A stretch of DNA of 64,000 nucleotides from contig CAYGAW010000194.1 in the NCBI GenBank assembly GCA_964347945.1, positions 4,439 to 68,438 on the forward strand, in the 5' to 3' direction. Below the pieces are notes generated by a model. That model had not been told where the DNA came from. It ran no database searches and saw only the letters and a program-made list of their open reading frames with translations. Source of the stretch: CAYGAW01 sp964347945 (GTDB taxonomy: Bacteria > Chloroflexota > Anaerolineae > UBA7937 > B3-Chlor). The stretch's first letter is position 1, and each line of letters opens with the position of its first letter. This document shows, piece after piece, positions 17,851 through 26,636 of the stretch. The translations under genes and the position numbers were made by a program.

Positions 17851-19277
17851 TATTTGATCTTCTCCCTGCGGTGAAGGCTGGCCAGCACTTCTTCACCAAC
17901 GCGCCACACGTCGCCGGCGCCCATGGTTATGAGCACGTCACCGCGCTCCAACTTGGTGGTGACCCAGGCGCTGGCTTCGGTCAGGTCGGCGATGTGAATC
18001 GCCTGTGGGTGAGTCATCATTCCCACCAGATCCTTCGCGCCGATGCTCAGGTTGTTCTGTTCTCGAGCGGCATAGATCGCTGTTACGACTACTCCGTCGG
18101 CATCCTGGAACGCGGTCGCGAACTCCGCGAGGAGGGTCTTGGTTCGGCTGTAGGTATGGGGCTGGAACACAACCCATATGGTGCGGCCGTCGTATCTTTG
18201 GCGTGCGCCGGCCAGGGTAGCCTTGATCTCACTGGGATGATGAGCATAATCGTCCACGACTGTTATCCCGTCAACCTCACCTTTTATCTGGAACCGGCGC
18301 TCCACTCCCTGGAAGTCCCTCAGTGTGTCGCGGGTGCAATCCGCATCTACCCGAAGATAGTCGGCCATGCCTATGGCTGCCAAGGCGTTGGACACATTGT
18401 GGACACCGGGGACGCTGAGCTGGAATGGACCTTTCTCTTCACCATCCGCTATCACGTGGAAGTCATACCCGCCCAGAGCGTTGTCATGGAGGTCTGCGGC
18501 TCTCCAGTTGACGTCGTAGCCCAGACCATAGGTGCTTACCTTCACTCCTCCCAAGCGATCAACGACCTCTCTCACTAGAGGGTCATCTCCGTTGGCCATT
18601 AGAAAGCCACCTGCCGGCAGCTTCGAAAGAAAGGCTTGGAAGGCCTCTGACATGTCATCCAGGTCCGCGAAGCAGTCGGGGTGATCCATTTCAATACTTG
18701 TTACTACAGCTGCCTGGGGGCTGAGGGCCAAGAACGTGCGATCATATTCATCTGCCTCGAGCACGAGGTGCTGGCCCTTGCCTGCCTTGGCATTGGTACC
18801 TAGTTCGGGCACGATGCCGCCGACGATGATGGTCGGGTCCAGGTTGGCGTTCTCCAGAATAAGAGCTATCATGGCGGTGGTGGTGGTCTTGCCGTGGGTT
18901 CCGGCCACCGCGATGCTATATCGGTTTCTCATCAGCCAGGCCAGCATCTGCCCCCTTTTCAGCACCGGTGTGTGCCTGTTCCTGGCCTCTACCACCTCGG
19001 GGTTATTCGCGGGTACAGCGGAGGAGACCACCACGAGAGATGCTCCACCGAGGTTCTCCTCCGCATGCCCTGCGTATACAGTGGCCCCCAGCTTCACCAA
19101 CTCCCGGGTGATGGGGGAGAGGCGGAGATCCGATCCAGAGACACTGTATCCGCTCTGCAAGAGTATGCGGGCGATCGCGCTGAGGCCAATGCCGCCGATG
19201 CCCACAAAATGCACGCGGTCGCGTGGTGTCAATGTCCAGTCCGGTTTTTCACTCCCGTGTCTCGCGCCCGCGGTCAT
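17850..19277 (-). CDS. murC: UDP-N-acetylmuramate-L-alanine ligase MurC
   Basis: The protein is 475 residues. It adds L-alanine to UDP-MurNAc with ATP. HFVGIGGIGLSAIARIL is the UDP-binding Rossmann start. The P-loop is AGTHGKTTTT (125-134). EADEYDRTFL and SIEMDHPDCF carry metal-binding residues, and VDDYAHHPSEI is a MurC hallmark. The frame is open 57 codons further upstream inside the preceding gene, but the ATG that overlaps that gene's stop (TAATG) fits family length. Confidence 0.96.
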   Translation of the reverse strand: MTAGARHGSEKPDWTLTPRDRVHFVGIGGIGLSAIARILLQSGYSVSGSDLRLSPITRELVKLGATVYAGHAEENLGGASLVVVSSAVPANNPEVVEARNRHTPVLKRGQMLAWLMRNRYSIAVAGTHGKTTTTAMIALILENANLDPTIIVGGIVPELGTNAKAGKGQHLVLEADEYDRTFLALSPQAAVVTSIEMDHPDCFADLDDMSEAFQAFLSKLPAGGFLMANGDDPLVREVVDRLGGVKVSTYGLGYDVNWRAADLHDNALGGYDFHVIADGEEKGPFQLSVPGVHNVSNALAAIGMADYLRVDADCTRDTLRDFQGVERRFQIKGEVDGITVVDDYAHHPSEIKATLAGARQRYDGRTIWVVFQPHTYSRTKTLLAEFATAFQDADGVVVTAIYAAREQNNLSIGAKDLVGMMTHPQAIHIADLTEASAWVTTKLERGDVLITMGAGDVWRVGEEVLASLHRREKIK

Positions 19278-19828
19278 TATCTCAGAACCCTCATCACGAT
19301 CATGAACGGTACGAGGAAGAGCAAGTATGGCTCCAGCAGGGGGACAGGTATTAGCGGCACGAGATAGGTCTGAGCGAGGTCCGTTAGTGGCGGCTGGAAA
19401 AGCCCCAGGACCTGGATCGGGTAGTTGAAGACATGCAGGTAATACCACATCGTGCCCGCAATCAAGTATCCGTTAAGCAGCCCGCCAATGAGATTGAGCG
19501 TGATACCTATGGGCCCCCTCGGCGGCATACCAGAGAACGCTAGAGTGTCCCCGTGATAGGATATGACAACGACTAGCAAGAAAATCAGTATATAGAACAG
19601 GGATTGGATTAGATCGCCATAGTGACCTTCCAAGATGATGCTACCGCTGCCATAGCTTGACAAGTACGCATCGACCACTCGCAGTATGGACTCCCCTCCT
19701 CGCGTTAGCAGCAGCAAGGCAGCCAAGATCGTCGTCGTTACGCCCAACTCTTTTGGGTACCCTCGGACGACACCCACTACGGCAAAAACGGCGATGAGCA
19801 CGGCCCATAGAATTTCGAGCGGTCCCAC
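19277..19828 (-). CDS. CvpA-like membrane protein in the dcw cluster (second of two)
   Basis: This is a 183-residue, very hydrophobic protein with four or five predicted helices. Its first helix and loop, VVGVVRGYPKELGVTTTI, match the G-x-x-RGF-x-x-E-x pattern of CvpA/colicin-V-production proteins, a loosely defined membrane family with no firm function. AAGGAGG lies six bases before the GTG start, and the end overlaps the murC start. Its place between murG and murC suggests a link to envelope synthesis (inference). Confidence 0.7.
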   Translation of the reverse strand: MGPLEILWAVLIAVFAVVGVVRGYPKELGVTTTILAALLLLTRGGESILRVVDAYLSSYGSGSIILEGHYGDLIQSLFYILIFLLVVVISYHGDTLAFSGMPPRGPIGITLNLIGGLLNGYLIAGTMWYYLHVFNYPIQVLGLFQPPLTDLAQTYLVPLIPVPLLEPYLLFLVPFMIVMRVLR

Positions 19829-19875
19829 CTGTGGCCTCCTTCGGCCAGATCTCCTTCTATATCCTTCGACAATCC

Positions 19876-20547
19876 CTACTGCTGCGGTTCCGTCGGTCGC
19901 ATTAGACGCACCGCCACGCTGACAAACGCCACTAGAAACGTCAGCAGAACCACCGCAGTACTCACACGAGGCACGCTGAGCGATCCAGAGAAACTCTGCG
20001 CGACCCGCGGGACATCGCTCCCTGCGGCTGACGTCGCGACCGCAAGCGGAATCTGCTGCCGATAGGGAAGCATGGGCAGCAACAGGTAGCTCAGCGTGAA
20101 GCCGTTGGCAATACCGATCACTGCGCCTACAAGTCTCTGAACTACGGAAGCTGGCTTCCTGCCGAAACGCATGACGAACAGAAATGTGGCCAGTACCGTC
20201 AGCACGAAGATCGTGAGAAAGACCAGGTGTGCTTGGTCTGGGCTACTCGGATCCACGAGAACTGCCGTCGTAACATCAGCCGGCTGCGCGCAAGCGGCTG
20301 AGTCGACCTCTCCAGAACATGAGGTGACGAATCGGAGACCCCTATACGCCACGTTGACGAGGCCCACCAGGGCATCCCCCTTTGCCCTCAACAGAGCCCA
20401 GGTGGACACGATGGGCACGAACGCCATCAATTGCCCTTTCCACCCACGTTTGAGTCCAAGGGCGGTGGATGCGGTCAGTGCCGCAACGAGCACGATCAGG
20501 AACTGGAGCATGGCAGGTTCGAAATGCATAGTAATCGGGTTCTCCAT
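19876..20547 (-). CDS. CvpA-like membrane protein in the dcw cluster (first of two)
   Basis: About 223 residues. A hydrophobic N-terminus with LGLKRGWKGQLMAF again resembles the CvpA RG-type loop. A polar segment (about 75-105) with Cys residues separates helix groups, and three more helices follow (about 108-125, 140-165, 190-215). It does not resemble any named dcw protein. The start is an ATG seven bases after the murG stop, with a TTG two codons earlier as the alternative; no clear ribosome binding site is seen. It looks like a distant relative of the next gene, possibly an old duplication. Confidence 0.6.
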   Translation of the reverse strand: MENPITMHFEPAMLQFLIVLVAALTASTALGLKRGWKGQLMAFVPIVSTWALLRAKGDALVGLVNVAYRGLRFVTSCSGEVDSAACAQPADVTTAVLVDPSSPDQAHLVFLTIFVLTVLATFLFVMRFGRKPASVVQRLVGAVIGIANGFTLSYLLLPMLPYRQQIPLAVATSAAGSDVPRVAQSFSGSLSVPRVSTAVVLLTFLVAFVSVAVRLMRPTEPQQ

Positions 20548-20554
20548 GAACAAA

Positions 20555-21658
20555 TCAGTTCGGGTGCGCTATGTCCTTCAGTAGTCCAGCGATGCGTCGG
20601 GCAGCGTCGGGCCGCGCCAGGCGACGGGCGCCGTCGCCGAGTCTATCCAGCTTCCGTTGATCCGCCAACAGGTCGCTGACGGTCTGTAGCAGGATCCCTT
20701 CTTTCAAGTCTCCATCATCTATCCTGACAGCAGCTCCATTGTGGACCATGTAGTCCGCGTTCAACTCCTGATGCTTTCCTGCGTAGGGATAGGGGATCAG
20801 GATGCTGGGCAGCCCTACCGCTGGGAACTCCGCAGTCGTCGCGGCGCCAGCACGAGCGACCACCAGATCCGCGGCTGCCAGGGCAGCGATCATTTCGTCG
20901 TGCAGATAGGCGCACACGGTGTACTTCTCAGCCAGAGCGGGGGGCAGTTCGTCCCTCCGTGCCTGGAGCCAAGGCGCATCCGTATCTCCGCCGATGTGCA
21001 CCACCTGACACATCTGCAGCAGTTTCTCCAAAGCATCGCTCACTGCCGAGTTGATGCTGTGCGCACCCTGGCTACCACCAAAGACCAAGAGCGTTTTCTC
21101 GCTCTCGTCCAGACGGAGTTTGCGCCGGGCAGAAACCTTGTCAGTCTTGAAGAGTTCTTCCCTGACCGGATAGCCGGTGACCACAGCCTTGCCAGGCGGG
21201 AAGTAGTTCTTGGATTCCGGAAACGAGACAGCTATGGCGGTTGCGAATCGGGTCAGGAAGCGTATCGCCAGTCCCGGCGTCAAGTCTGGCAGGTACACGA
21301 GGGTTGGTACGCCCCTCATCCAGGCGGCGACAATGGGCGGGGCGCACACGTATCCTCCGGTAGCCAGCACCGCTTGTGGCGAGAATCGGTCTATGACTCT
21401 CAAGGATTGGGCCGTACCGCGCGCAAGTCGAATGATTCTGGGCAGCAGCGTCCAGGGCGACGAACCCTTCAAGCTAGCCGTGCTTATGTCTTGAAAGGGC
21501 CAGCCCGCTCTTGTGGCTAGGTCAGCCTCGATTCCTGACGCGCTCCCCACGTATTTGACCTCCGTCGGAGACGTGTTCTCGCTAGTCAACTGTTGCAGGA
21601 CGGCCAGTATGGGGTAGACGTGTCCGCCCGTCCCTCCCCCCGATACCAAGAGGCGCAT
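20555..21658 (-). CDS. murG: Undecaprenyl-PP-MurNAc-pentapeptide GlcNAc transferase MurG
   Basis: About 367 residues, a GT-B glycosyltransferase. It turns lipid I into lipid II on the inner face of the membrane. GGGTGGHVYP is at residues 7-16. VFGGSQGAHSIN is the second glycine-rich loop, and VARAGAATTAEFPAVGLPSILIPYPYA is the donor-binding region (cited in parts: ARAGAAT, GLPSILIPYP). GAGGAG precedes the ATG by four bases. The N-terminal coding end overlaps the end of ftsW by 77 bases. Confidence 0.95.
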   Translation of the reverse strand: MRLLVSGGGTGGHVYPILAVLQQLTSENTSPTEVKYVGSASGIEADLATRAGWPFQDISTASLKGSSPWTLLPRIIRLARGTAQSLRVIDRFSPQAVLATGGYVCAPPIVAAWMRGVPTLVYLPDLTPGLAIRFLTRFATAIAVSFPESKNYFPPGKAVVTGYPVREELFKTDKVSARRKLRLDESEKTLLVFGGSQGAHSINSAVSDALEKLLQMCQVVHIGGDTDAPWLQARRDELPPALAEKYTVCAYLHDEMIAALAAADLVVARAGAATTAEFPAVGLPSILIPYPYAGKHQELNADYMVHNGAAVRIDDGDLKEGILLQTVSDLLADQRKLDRLGDGARRLARPDAARRIAGLLKDIAHPN

Positions 21659-22796
21659 CGTGCTCCTCTGCCTTCTCTCCAGTGCCCCGGGAAACACTCA
21701 ATAAGACGCCCACGCCCATCATCGAGATCACGAGTGATGAACCCCCCAGGCTGATGAAAGGCAAGGGAAGACCAGTGAACGGTAGAGTGTCCGTCACCAC
21801 AGCTATGTTGATCAATGCCTGGAACGTCAGCCAGATGGTTATGCCTGACGCCAGTATGAAACCGAAGGAATCCTCTGCTCGGAAAGCGACCTTGAAGCCT
21901 CGATAGGCCAAGGCCGTGAAGAGACCCAGTACGAGGAGGCACCCTATCAGTCCTAGCTCCTCGCCCAAGACCGCGAATATGGCGTCGCTCTCAGACGCAG
22001 GGAGGAGCCCTTTCTGCTGACCTGAGCCGAGGCCAACTCCTGTGACTCCTCCTGAACCCAGAGTCACCAGCGTGTGCATGACCTGGTATGTATCCTGAGC
22101 CAGCCCCGCGCTAAAAGGGCTCTGCAGAGCGCTGAAGGGGTCCTGGGAGAACGCGACAAGCCTGTCCCATGCGTACTCGTAGTTGGCGATGATCAGTAGA
22201 AGCGTGCTGCCTCCTACTACGGAACTGATTGCCAACTGGATTAGGTCGGCTCCGGCGATGAAGAACATGCTTCCGGCGGTAGCCACAATGAGGATAGTGG
22301 TACCGAAATCAGGCTCGAGAATGATCAAACCTGCGATAATGCCGATAAGAACGGCAAAGGGAACCAGCCCGTATGTGACTTGTCTGAGCTTCTCCCCTTT
22401 GGAGGAGAGCCAGTGCGCTATGTACAAGACCATCGCCAGCTTGCAGATCTCGCTAGGTTGGATGGAGTCTCCGAGGATCCTGCGTCTGGCACCGTGCACT
22501 GCTGGACCCGCGAGGAGAACGTAGAGCAGAAGAGCCAACGTCAGCAACATGAAGATAACGGAGAACTTCTGCCATTTGTGATACTCGACTCTCATCAAGA
22601 GAAGCATGATGTCAAGCCCCATGGCAGCCCAAACCGCCTGCCTGATGAGATAGTAGGTTGGCTGCCCGGAACGGGTGTAACCCAGCGCGAAAGTAGAGCT
22701 GTAGACCATGATCAGGCCGACGAGAACAAGGGCAACGACTATGAGCAGAAGTATGTAGTCGGGTCTGTCGCGTCCCTCTAGTAGGTTTCTTCGCAT
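21582..22796 (-). CDS. ftsW: Septal peptidoglycan polymerase FtsW (SEDS family)
   Basis: About 404 residues with ten predicted helices. It polymerises lipid II at the septum together with the class B PBP encoded upstream. SEDS marks are GDSIQPSEICKLA, ILEPDFGTT, GLLPASESDAIFAVLGEELG and GLPLPFISLGGSSL. A polar tail of about 35 residues follows the last helix, and its final part is read through the murG start. I use the ATG with GGAG five bases upstream; an in-frame GTG at 22838 overlaps murD. Confidence 0.95.
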   Translation of the reverse strand: MRRNLLEGRDRPDYILLLIVVALVLVGLIMVYSSTFALGYTRSGQPTYYLIRQAVWAAMGLDIMLLLMRVEYHKWQKFSVIFMLLTLALLLYVLLAGPAVHGARRRILGDSIQPSEICKLAMVLYIAHWLSSKGEKLRQVTYGLVPFAVLIGIIAGLIILEPDFGTTILIVATAGSMFFIAGADLIQLAISSVVGGSTLLLIIANYEYAWDRLVAFSQDPFSALQSPFSAGLAQDTYQVMHTLVTLGSGGVTGVGLGSGQQKGLLPASESDAIFAVLGEELGLIGCLLVLGLFTALAYRGFKVAFRAEDSFGFILASGITIWLTFQALINIAVVTDTLPFTGLPLPFISLGGSSLVISMMGVGVLLSVSRGTGEKAEEHDAPLGIGGRDGRTRLPHTGRPATVD

Positions 22797-22821
22797 CTCT
22801 ACTCCACGTGGAAGCTTGAAG

Positions 22822-24195
22822 TCATTGCTTGAAGCCACTCAGGTCACGCACCAAGGCCTTGAAGTGATCCCCTCTCTCAGCAAAGTCCCGGTACAAGTCA
22901 AAGCTGGTGAAAGCGGGTGACAGTAGAACGAGGTCGCCCGCTTCACTTATCCGGCGGGCGGTCTGGACCGCCTGGGCCAGATCCGAGGAACGGAAGATGG
23001 GCAAATCTATCTCCCCCTTGTCTCGGAGGACATCAATGACTGCTTCTTCTAGCACAGGTGCTGCTTGGCCGAAGAGGATGAGGGACTTCGCCTTCTCTAC
23101 GATGCGTTCGGCCAACTCCCCAAGAGGTAGGTGTTTCTCACGTCCGCCCGCCAAGAGAATAATGGGCTCTGAGAAGGAGTCGAGCGCAGCGACCACCCGC
23201 TGTGGGGATGTGGCTATGGAATCGTCATAGTAGCGGACCCCGTCAACTTCTCCCACCAACTCCAGGCGATGCTCCACCCCTGCGAATGAAATGACGCCGG
23301 CACGCATCGCTTCGGTGTGTGCCCCAGCTGCCGCGGCGATGGCACAAGCGGCCAGGGCGTTCTCTACGTTGTGCGAACCGGGCAACCGCAATTCGGAGGT
23401 ATGGCAGATGCTCATCTCGTCCCCGTGTAACCGGACGATGATTCGCTGTTGGTCCAAGCAAGCGCCCGCAGTAACCTGATTTTGTCGGCTGAAGAGTAGT
23501 ACCTGTCCGCGACACTCCTTGAGGAGTTGGTGCGTCAACGGTTGATCAGCGTTGAGGACTGCGTAATCGTCCTCGTTCTGGAACCGGACAATGTTCGTTT
23601 TGGCGTTGACATAATCGTCTATCGACTCGTGTCTATCAAGATGGTCCGGTGAGAGGTTAAGGATAGCGGCGATATGCGGGCTTTGGTCCAGAACTTCAAG
23701 CTGGAAGCTGGATAGCTCCATGACTACCTTGTCGAGGGGTTGGATGTCCTCCACAATTCCTATCAAAGGGGAGCCGATGTTCCCGCCCACGAAGGTTCGG
23801 TATCCGGCTGCGCGCATGATCTCGCCTACCAGGCTGGTGGTTGTCGTCTTCCCGCTGCTGCCAGTGACGCCGATGATCGGTGCTGGGCAGAGGCTAAAGA
23901 AGAGCCTCGTCTCACTACTGAGGGCCACTCCTCGCCGCAGAGCCTCCAGAAGGATGGGGATGTCCCGTGGCACACCAGGGCTTACAAAGATGATGTCGGT
24001 ATCCAGCAACTCGTCGGGATGGCTTCCCAACACATACTGGATCGGCAAGGCCTTGAGTTCTTCTATCCTGTCCCTCAGTGCTTCTTCGCTCTTCATGTCA
24101 CTGATGGTGACTTTTGCCCCATGCTGAGTCAGGAACTTCGCCAAAGCGGTTCCTTCGCGTCCCAGTCCGATAATCGCTACTCTTTGGTTTGGCAT
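22822..24195 (-). CDS. murD: UDP-N-acetylmuramoylalanine-D-glutamate ligase MurD
   Basis: The protein is 457 residues. It adds D-glutamate to UDP-MurNAc-L-Ala with ATP. The order is Rossmann UDP-binding domain (AIIGLGREGTALAKFL), central ATPase domain with P-loop GVTGSSGKTTTT, NLSPDHLDRH, and the C-terminal domain with DDSIATSP and LLAGGREKHL. Family length is normal. It lies 23 bases after mraY in the same direction; no strong ribosome binding site precedes the ATG. Confidence 0.96.
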   Translation of the reverse strand: MPNQRVAIIGLGREGTALAKFLTQHGAKVTISDMKSEEALRDRIEELKALPIQYVLGSHPDELLDTDIIFVSPGVPRDIPILLEALRRGVALSSETRLFFSLCPAPIIGVTGSSGKTTTTSLVGEIMRAAGYRTFVGGNIGSPLIGIVEDIQPLDKVVMELSSFQLEVLDQSPHIAAILNLSPDHLDRHESIDDYVNAKTNIVRFQNEDDYAVLNADQPLTHQLLKECRGQVLLFSRQNQVTAGACLDQQRIIVRLHGDEMSICHTSELRLPGSHNVENALAACAIAAAAGAHTEAMRAGVISFAGVEHRLELVGEVDGVRYYDDSIATSPQRVVAALDSFSEPIILLAGGREKHLPLGELAERIVEKAKSLILFGQAAPVLEEAVIDVLRDKGEIDLPIFRSSDLAQAVQTARRISEAGDLVLLSPAFTSFDLYRDFAERGDHFKALVRDLSGFKQ

Positions 24196-24218
24196 AGGCC
24201 ATGTTGCAACCGGAAGTG

Positions 24219-25193
24219 CTATAGTAGAGCCAGAGCTATGCCCAGCATGGCCGCCAACACGCTCACAAGCCAGAATCGCTGCACTACGTGTACCTCAGAC
24301 CACCCCAGCAACTCGAAGTGATGGTGCAGGGGTGTCATCTTGAAGATTCGCTTCCCCCCGGTCAGTTTGAAGTACCACACCTGCAATATCATAGATAAGG
24401 TCTCTGCGACGAACACGATGCCCACTATGGGAAGCAGCAGCCATTGCCCGGTCATCATGGCCACCACGCCCAGCACTCCTCCCAAGGCCAGAGACCCGGT
24501 GTCGCCCATGAACATCTGTGCGGGATAGGCGTTGTACCAGAGGAAGGCCATCGTCGCTCCCGTCATGGTGAAGCAGAAGGCAACCAGGTAGAGCTGGCCT
24601 TGCAGCAGGGCGATCACACCATAGGCCGCGAAGGCGATGGCTGATGTGCTCCCGGCTAGGCCATCCAACCCGTCTGTCAGATTGACGGCATTGGCGGTGG
24701 CCACAATAACGAATATCGAGGCGGGTATATACCATAAGCCCAGCGAGAACTTGGTGGGTATGGACGGCAGCGCAAAGCTCTCCAGTCGGAAAACGAAGTA
24801 GAGTACGGCCGTCGCTCCCACGGCTATGGCAACCAGCCATGCCATCTTGTACCGTGCTTTCAACCCTCTTTCTTCCGCCGCAGGATCTCGTGCTCTTCTG
24901 AGCCCCGCCCAATCATCGATCGCTCCAACGATGGCACATGCCACCACGGTGCCGAGTGGCAGCAACATCGATTCATGACCAATTAGATTGAAGAGAGCAG
25001 TCATGATGATAACCGGTACCACAATCGTGATTCCCCCCATGGTGGGCGTTCCGAGCTTCATTTGATGGGACGTCGGGCCGTCGATCCTAATCTGCTCGCC
25101 GATGCCATGTGCTCGCAGGAATTTGAGCAGGAAGTAGCCGAAGGGCAGGGCCACGAAGCATGTTGCGACTCCCAAAGTCAGGGCAAAGACCAT
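24219..25193 (-). CDS. mraY: Phospho-MurNAc-pentapeptide transferase MraY
   Basis: The protein is 324 residues with ten predicted helices. It makes lipid I by moving phospho-MurNAc-pentapeptide to undecaprenyl phosphate. Active-site motifs are GAIDDWAGL (the Asp pair), NAVNLTDGLDGLA, and the cytoplasmic loop MTPLHHHFEL, which is diagnostic for MraY against other PNPT enzymes. The start codon overlaps the murF stop by one base (TAATG), showing translational coupling. Confidence 0.96.
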   Translation of the reverse strand: MVFALTLGVATCFVALPFGYFLLKFLRAHGIGEQIRIDGPTSHQMKLGTPTMGGITIVVPVIIMTALFNLIGHESMLLPLGTVVACAIVGAIDDWAGLRRARDPAAEERGLKARYKMAWLVAIAVGATAVLYFVFRLESFALPSIPTKFSLGLWYIPASIFVIVATANAVNLTDGLDGLAGSTSAIAFAAYGVIALLQGQLYLVAFCFTMTGATMAFLWYNAYPAQMFMGDTGSLALGGVLGVVAMMTGQWLLLPIVGIVFVAETLSMILQVWYFKLTGGKRIFKMTPLHHHFELLGWSEVHVVQRFWLVSVLAAMLGIALALL

Positions 25194-26614
25194 TACTTCT
25201 CTCCAAGTTCGGCGACTATGTCTTCCATGTGCGTGCCTCGTGATCCTTTCACCAAGACCAAGTCACCTTCAGCCACAAGATCCTGTAGGACCTCGACTGT
25301 TTCCTCGTTGTCCTCTGCGAAGAAGACGTCATCCTCCTTCATCCCTATGGCAATGGCTTCTCGACCGATAATAGCGCCAAGGCCACCCACCGCGACGAGT
25401 TTGTCAGCCACCTCTGCCACTCGACGCCCAACCTTACGATGTCCTTCTTCCTCGTAGGAACCCAACTCCAGCATGTCTCCCAGTACAGCGATCTTGCGCC
25501 CCTCTAGCTCAGCCAGCAGATTCAAGGCTGCGAGGCTGGATGTCGGGCTAGCGTTGTAGCTATCATCGATGATGGTCGAGCCTCTTATGCCGCGGGTGGC
25601 TATCAGGCGCAGCTGCACGGCCATGTCCCGTAGGCCGGCCACGATCTGACCCCACGGTTGTCCCTCTGTCACGCCCACGGCGGCGGCAGCCAGCGCCGTA
25701 TGGACGCTGTGGCGCCCCAGCAGCGGGATCTTAACGTACAGTGTTTCACGACCGTAGTTCATGCGAAAGCGGACGCCATCCAGCCCCCTGCTCTCGATGT
25801 GACTGGCTCGCAGATCGCAGTCAGGGTTCAGGCCGTAGTAGAGCACCTGGGCATCGGTCAAGGATGCCATGGCCTTCACCCTAGGGTCGTCGCCGTTCAG
25901 AATCGCGGTCCCATCCGGGGGCAAGGCCTGGACGAGTTCAGCCTTGGCCTGCGCGATGGCTTCCAAAGTCCCCATTCGCTCGAGATGGGAATAGCTCACA
26001 TTGGTGACCACTCCGATCTGGGGAAGAGCAATCTCAGCAAGCTCAGCGATCTCGCCGAGGGCATACATGCCTAGCTCCAAGACCACTTTGGTGTGATTCT
26101 CTTCCAGTTCGAGCAGTGTCAGGGGTAGGCCTATCTCGTTGTTCAGGTTTTCCTCGCTCTTGAGTGTGGGAAAGCTCCTGGCGAGCACCGAGTGTATGGC
26201 CTCCTTGGTGGTTGTCTTGCCAATACTACCTGTGACTCCCACTACTCGAACGTCGAACTGTCTGCGGTGATAAGCTGCCACGTCTTGGAGAGCCTTCAAC
26301 GAATCCTCAACTAAGAGGCAAAGAGATGGCGCAAACGGAGACGGTGGCGACGGCAGAGGGCGTCGCGTCATGTCTACGATGGGTTGGACACCGTCGATCG
26401 TCCTCTCCACAATCGCCAACGACGCTCCCCGTTGAAAGGCGTCTTGGACATAGTTGTGCCCGTCATCCTTCTCGCCCCGCAGAGCTACGAACACGCTGCC
26501 CGTGGAGGCTTCCCGCGAGTCGATAACCACGTCTGGAAAGCGAACACCCGCCGCTTCTGGTTCGGCTATCTCCTGTCCAGTTATCGCTCGCCAGATTGCT
26601 CCCAATGTGAGCAT
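25193..26614 (-). CDS. murF: UDP-MurNAc-tripeptide-D-Ala-D-Ala ligase MurF
   Basis: The protein is 473 residues. It adds the D-Ala-D-Ala dipeptide to UDP-MurNAc-tripeptide. VVIDSREASTGSVFVALRGE opens the substrate domain (cited as DSREAS, FVALRGE). The P-loop is GVTGSIGKTTTKE, followed by NLNNEIGLPLTLL, which separates MurF from MurE. IDDSYNASPTS is in the C-terminal domain. GAGGAG precedes the ATG by five bases. murE, usually directly upstream, is absent; the PBP gene ends 22 bases before. Confidence 0.95.
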   Translation of the reverse strand: MLTLGAIWRAITGQEIAEPEAAGVRFPDVVIDSREASTGSVFVALRGEKDDGHNYVQDAFQRGASLAIVERTIDGVQPIVDMTRRPLPSPPSPFAPSLCLLVEDSLKALQDVAAYHRRQFDVRVVGVTGSIGKTTTKEAIHSVLARSFPTLKSEENLNNEIGLPLTLLELEENHTKVVLELGMYALGEIAELAEIALPQIGVVTNVSYSHLERMGTLEAIAQAKAELVQALPPDGTAILNGDDPRVKAMASLTDAQVLYYGLNPDCDLRASHIESRGLDGVRFRMNYGRETLYVKIPLLGRHSVHTALAAAAVGVTEGQPWGQIVAGLRDMAVQLRLIATRGIRGSTIIDDSYNASPTSSLAALNLLAELEGRKIAVLGDMLELGSYEEEGHRKVGRRVAEVADKLVAVGGLGAIIGREAIAIGMKEDDVFFAEDNEETVEVLQDLVAEGDLVLVKGSRGTHMEDIVAELGEK

Positions 26615-26636
26615 GTATTCTCCTCGTCTCGCCGCC

